The translations under genes and the position numbers were made by a program. From NCBI GenBank assembly GCA_030040815.1, contig JASHSZ010000442.1, forward strand, positions 1 to 6,037: DNA of 6,037 nt, given 5' to 3'. The first letter of the stretch is position 1. The number at the start of each line of letters is the position of its first letter. Under the pieces are notes generated by a model. That model ran no database searches. It saw nothing but the letters and a program-made list of their open reading frames with translations, and had not been told where the DNA came from. The DNA comes from Streptosporangiaceae bacterium (GTDB lineage Bacteria > Actinomycetota > Actinomycetes > Streptosporangiales > Streptosporangiaceae). Positions 5,046 to 6,037 of this stretch are shown in pieces.

Positions 5046-6037
5046 CGGCTGTGGAACTCGGGGAACGTCTTGCCGACGGTTTCGGCGTTACGGACCACCA
5101 GCCCCGGCACGACCAGCCCGAGCACGGCTGCGGCCATGACGAGCCGGTGGTCGTCGTGGCTGTCGAACGGCACGGCTCCGGCGCGCAGCGGCCGGGGCCG
5201 CACCGCGAGCCCGTCCGGCAGTTCGGTCACGTCGCCGCCGAGGGCGCCGATCTCAGCGGCGAGCGCGGCCAGCCGGTCGGTCTCGTGGAACCGCATGTGC
5301 CCGATCCCGGTGAGCTCCGACGGCGAGTCGGCCAGCGCAGCGACGGCCGTCAGGACCGGCGCGAGCTCGTTGATGTCTCGCAGGTTGGCGACGATCCCGC
5401 TGATCTTGCCGCTGCCCTCGACGTGCAGGCCATCTGCGTCCTGCCAGCACGAGGCGCCCAGCTGACCGAGCAGGTCGACGATTTGCCGGGTCGGCTGGAG
5501 GCTGGCGGACGGCCAGCCGCGGAGCAGCAGGTGCCCGCCCGTCACCAGCGCGGCAGCGAGGAACGGGGCTGCGTTCGACACGTCCGGCTCGATCGTAACG
5601 GTGCCGATAGCCAGTCGGCCGGGCCGGATCCGCCAGCCGTCGGGTACGCCGTCCTCGGACCGGGTGGAGGTGACCTCGACGTCGGCGCCCGCCTCGGTCA
5701 GCATGGCCGCGGTCATGGCGATGTGCTGCGCCGACGGGACGCGCGCGCCCTGGTGGCGGATCTGCAGGCCGCGGGCGTACCGCGGCGCGGCGAGCATGAG
5801 CCCGGAAACCAGCTGGGACGACGACGAGGCGTCCAGCGTGACGGCGCCGCCGGGGACCCGGCCGCGGCCGTGCACCACGAACGGCAGCGCACCCCGGCCG
5901 CCGTCGCTGATCTCGACGCCGGCCTGCCGCAGCCCGGCCAGCAGCTCGGCCACCGGCCGCTCCCTGGCCCGCGGATCGCCGTCGAAGTCGACGTCAGCGA
6001 TCGCGAGCGCCGCGATCGGCGGCACGAACCTGAGCAC
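5015..6037 (-). CDS. aroA: 3-phosphoshikimate 1-carboxyvinyltransferase (EPSP synthase), N-terminus outside window
   Basis: EPSP synthase joins phosphoenolpyruvate to shikimate 3-phosphate, the sixth step of the shikimate pathway to aromatic amino acids. The frame is open at base 6037, so about 90 N-terminal residues lie beyond the edge; the GTG at the edge is an internal valine in the segment that normally reads GTVxRFVPP. Numbering from there: FDGDPRARERP (18-28), the shikimate-phosphate loop SSSSQLVSG (71-79), DVSNAAPF (152-159), catalytic D221 in LRDINELAP, E252 in RFHETDRL (249-256), DSHDDHRLVM (292-301) and VGKTFPEF (321-328). These cover both family signatures of the C-terminal domain and the PEP-binding basic residues. 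The GTAMRP-like loop that informs glyphosate sensitivity lies mostly outside. The stop overlaps the rsgA start, so the two are probably one operon. Confidence 0.96.
   Translation of the reverse strand: MLRFVPPIAALAIADVDFDGDPRARERPVAELLAGLRQAGVEISDGGRGALPFVVHGRGRVPGGAVTLDASSSSQLVSGLMLAAPRYARGLQIRHQGARVPSAQHIAMTAAMLTEAGADVEVTSTRSEDGVPDGWRIRPGRLAIGTVTIEPDVSNAAPFLAAALVTGGHLLLRGWPSASLQPTRQIVDLLGQLGASCWQDADGLHVEGSGKISGIVANLRDINELAPVLTAVAALADSPSELTGIGHMRFHETDRLAALAAEIGALGGDVTELPDGLAVRPRPLRAGAVPFDSHDDHRLVMAAAVLGLVVPGLVVRNAETVGKTFPEFHSRWLQMLGQAP

Noticed and set aside
3717..5465. Very long plus-strand open frame (582 codons) antisense to rsgA, the hisN start and part of aroA
   Set aside because: It is antisense to conserved genes with intact motifs. 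Its translation is low-complexity (Arg, Ala, Pro, Gly) with no recognisable domain, as expected when a high-GC gene has few stops in opposite frames.

Overview
The window is high-GC chromosomal DNA, and its gene content points to an actinobacterium. It has strong G/C third-position bias, GTG starts, an actinobacterial-type histidinol phosphatase, and the gene order aroA-rsgA-hisN. Species cannot be told from the sequence. I see no mobile element, CRISPR array, tRNA or rRNA, and no stretch over 300 bases lacks a gene; the largest gap is 158 bases (2838-2995).

Layout. On the plus strand, bases 1-468 hold the 3' part of an ABC-2 type exporter membrane subunit. After a 71-base gap comes a complete type I glyceraldehyde-3-phosphate dehydrogenase (540-1541). 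Everything to the right is on the minus strand. Read in the direction of transcription (right to left) it is aroA (5' end beyond the window edge), rsgA, hisN, a small two-CBS-domain protein, and a short-chain dehydrogenase (SDR). The GAPDH and SDR genes converge across a 104-base gap that holds an imperfect stem-loop.

How the genes work together. aroA (shikimate pathway) and rsgA (30S ribosome-assembly GTPase) overlap by 31 bases and are probably translationally coupled. hisN (histidine biosynthesis) follows 76 bases later. A strong stem-loop sits at the rsgA stop, and a TANNNT hexamer lies exactly where it would give a leaderless hisN mRNA, so hisN may be transcribed on its own. The hisN-CBS gap is rich in inverted repeats and probably holds a terminator and/or an operator. 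The CBS protein and the SDR are 40 bases apart and may be co-transcribed; their substrate and ligand cannot be read from the sequence.

Most of the window is conserved housekeeping and ordinary metabolic genes, and I found no convincing new multi-gene system. The points most worth a second look are a roughly 36-residue insertion in the RsgA GTPase core, the possible leaderless hisN promoter behind the rsgA hairpin, the cluster of inverted repeats and half-sites upstream of the CBS gene, and the sequence divergence of the GAPDH.
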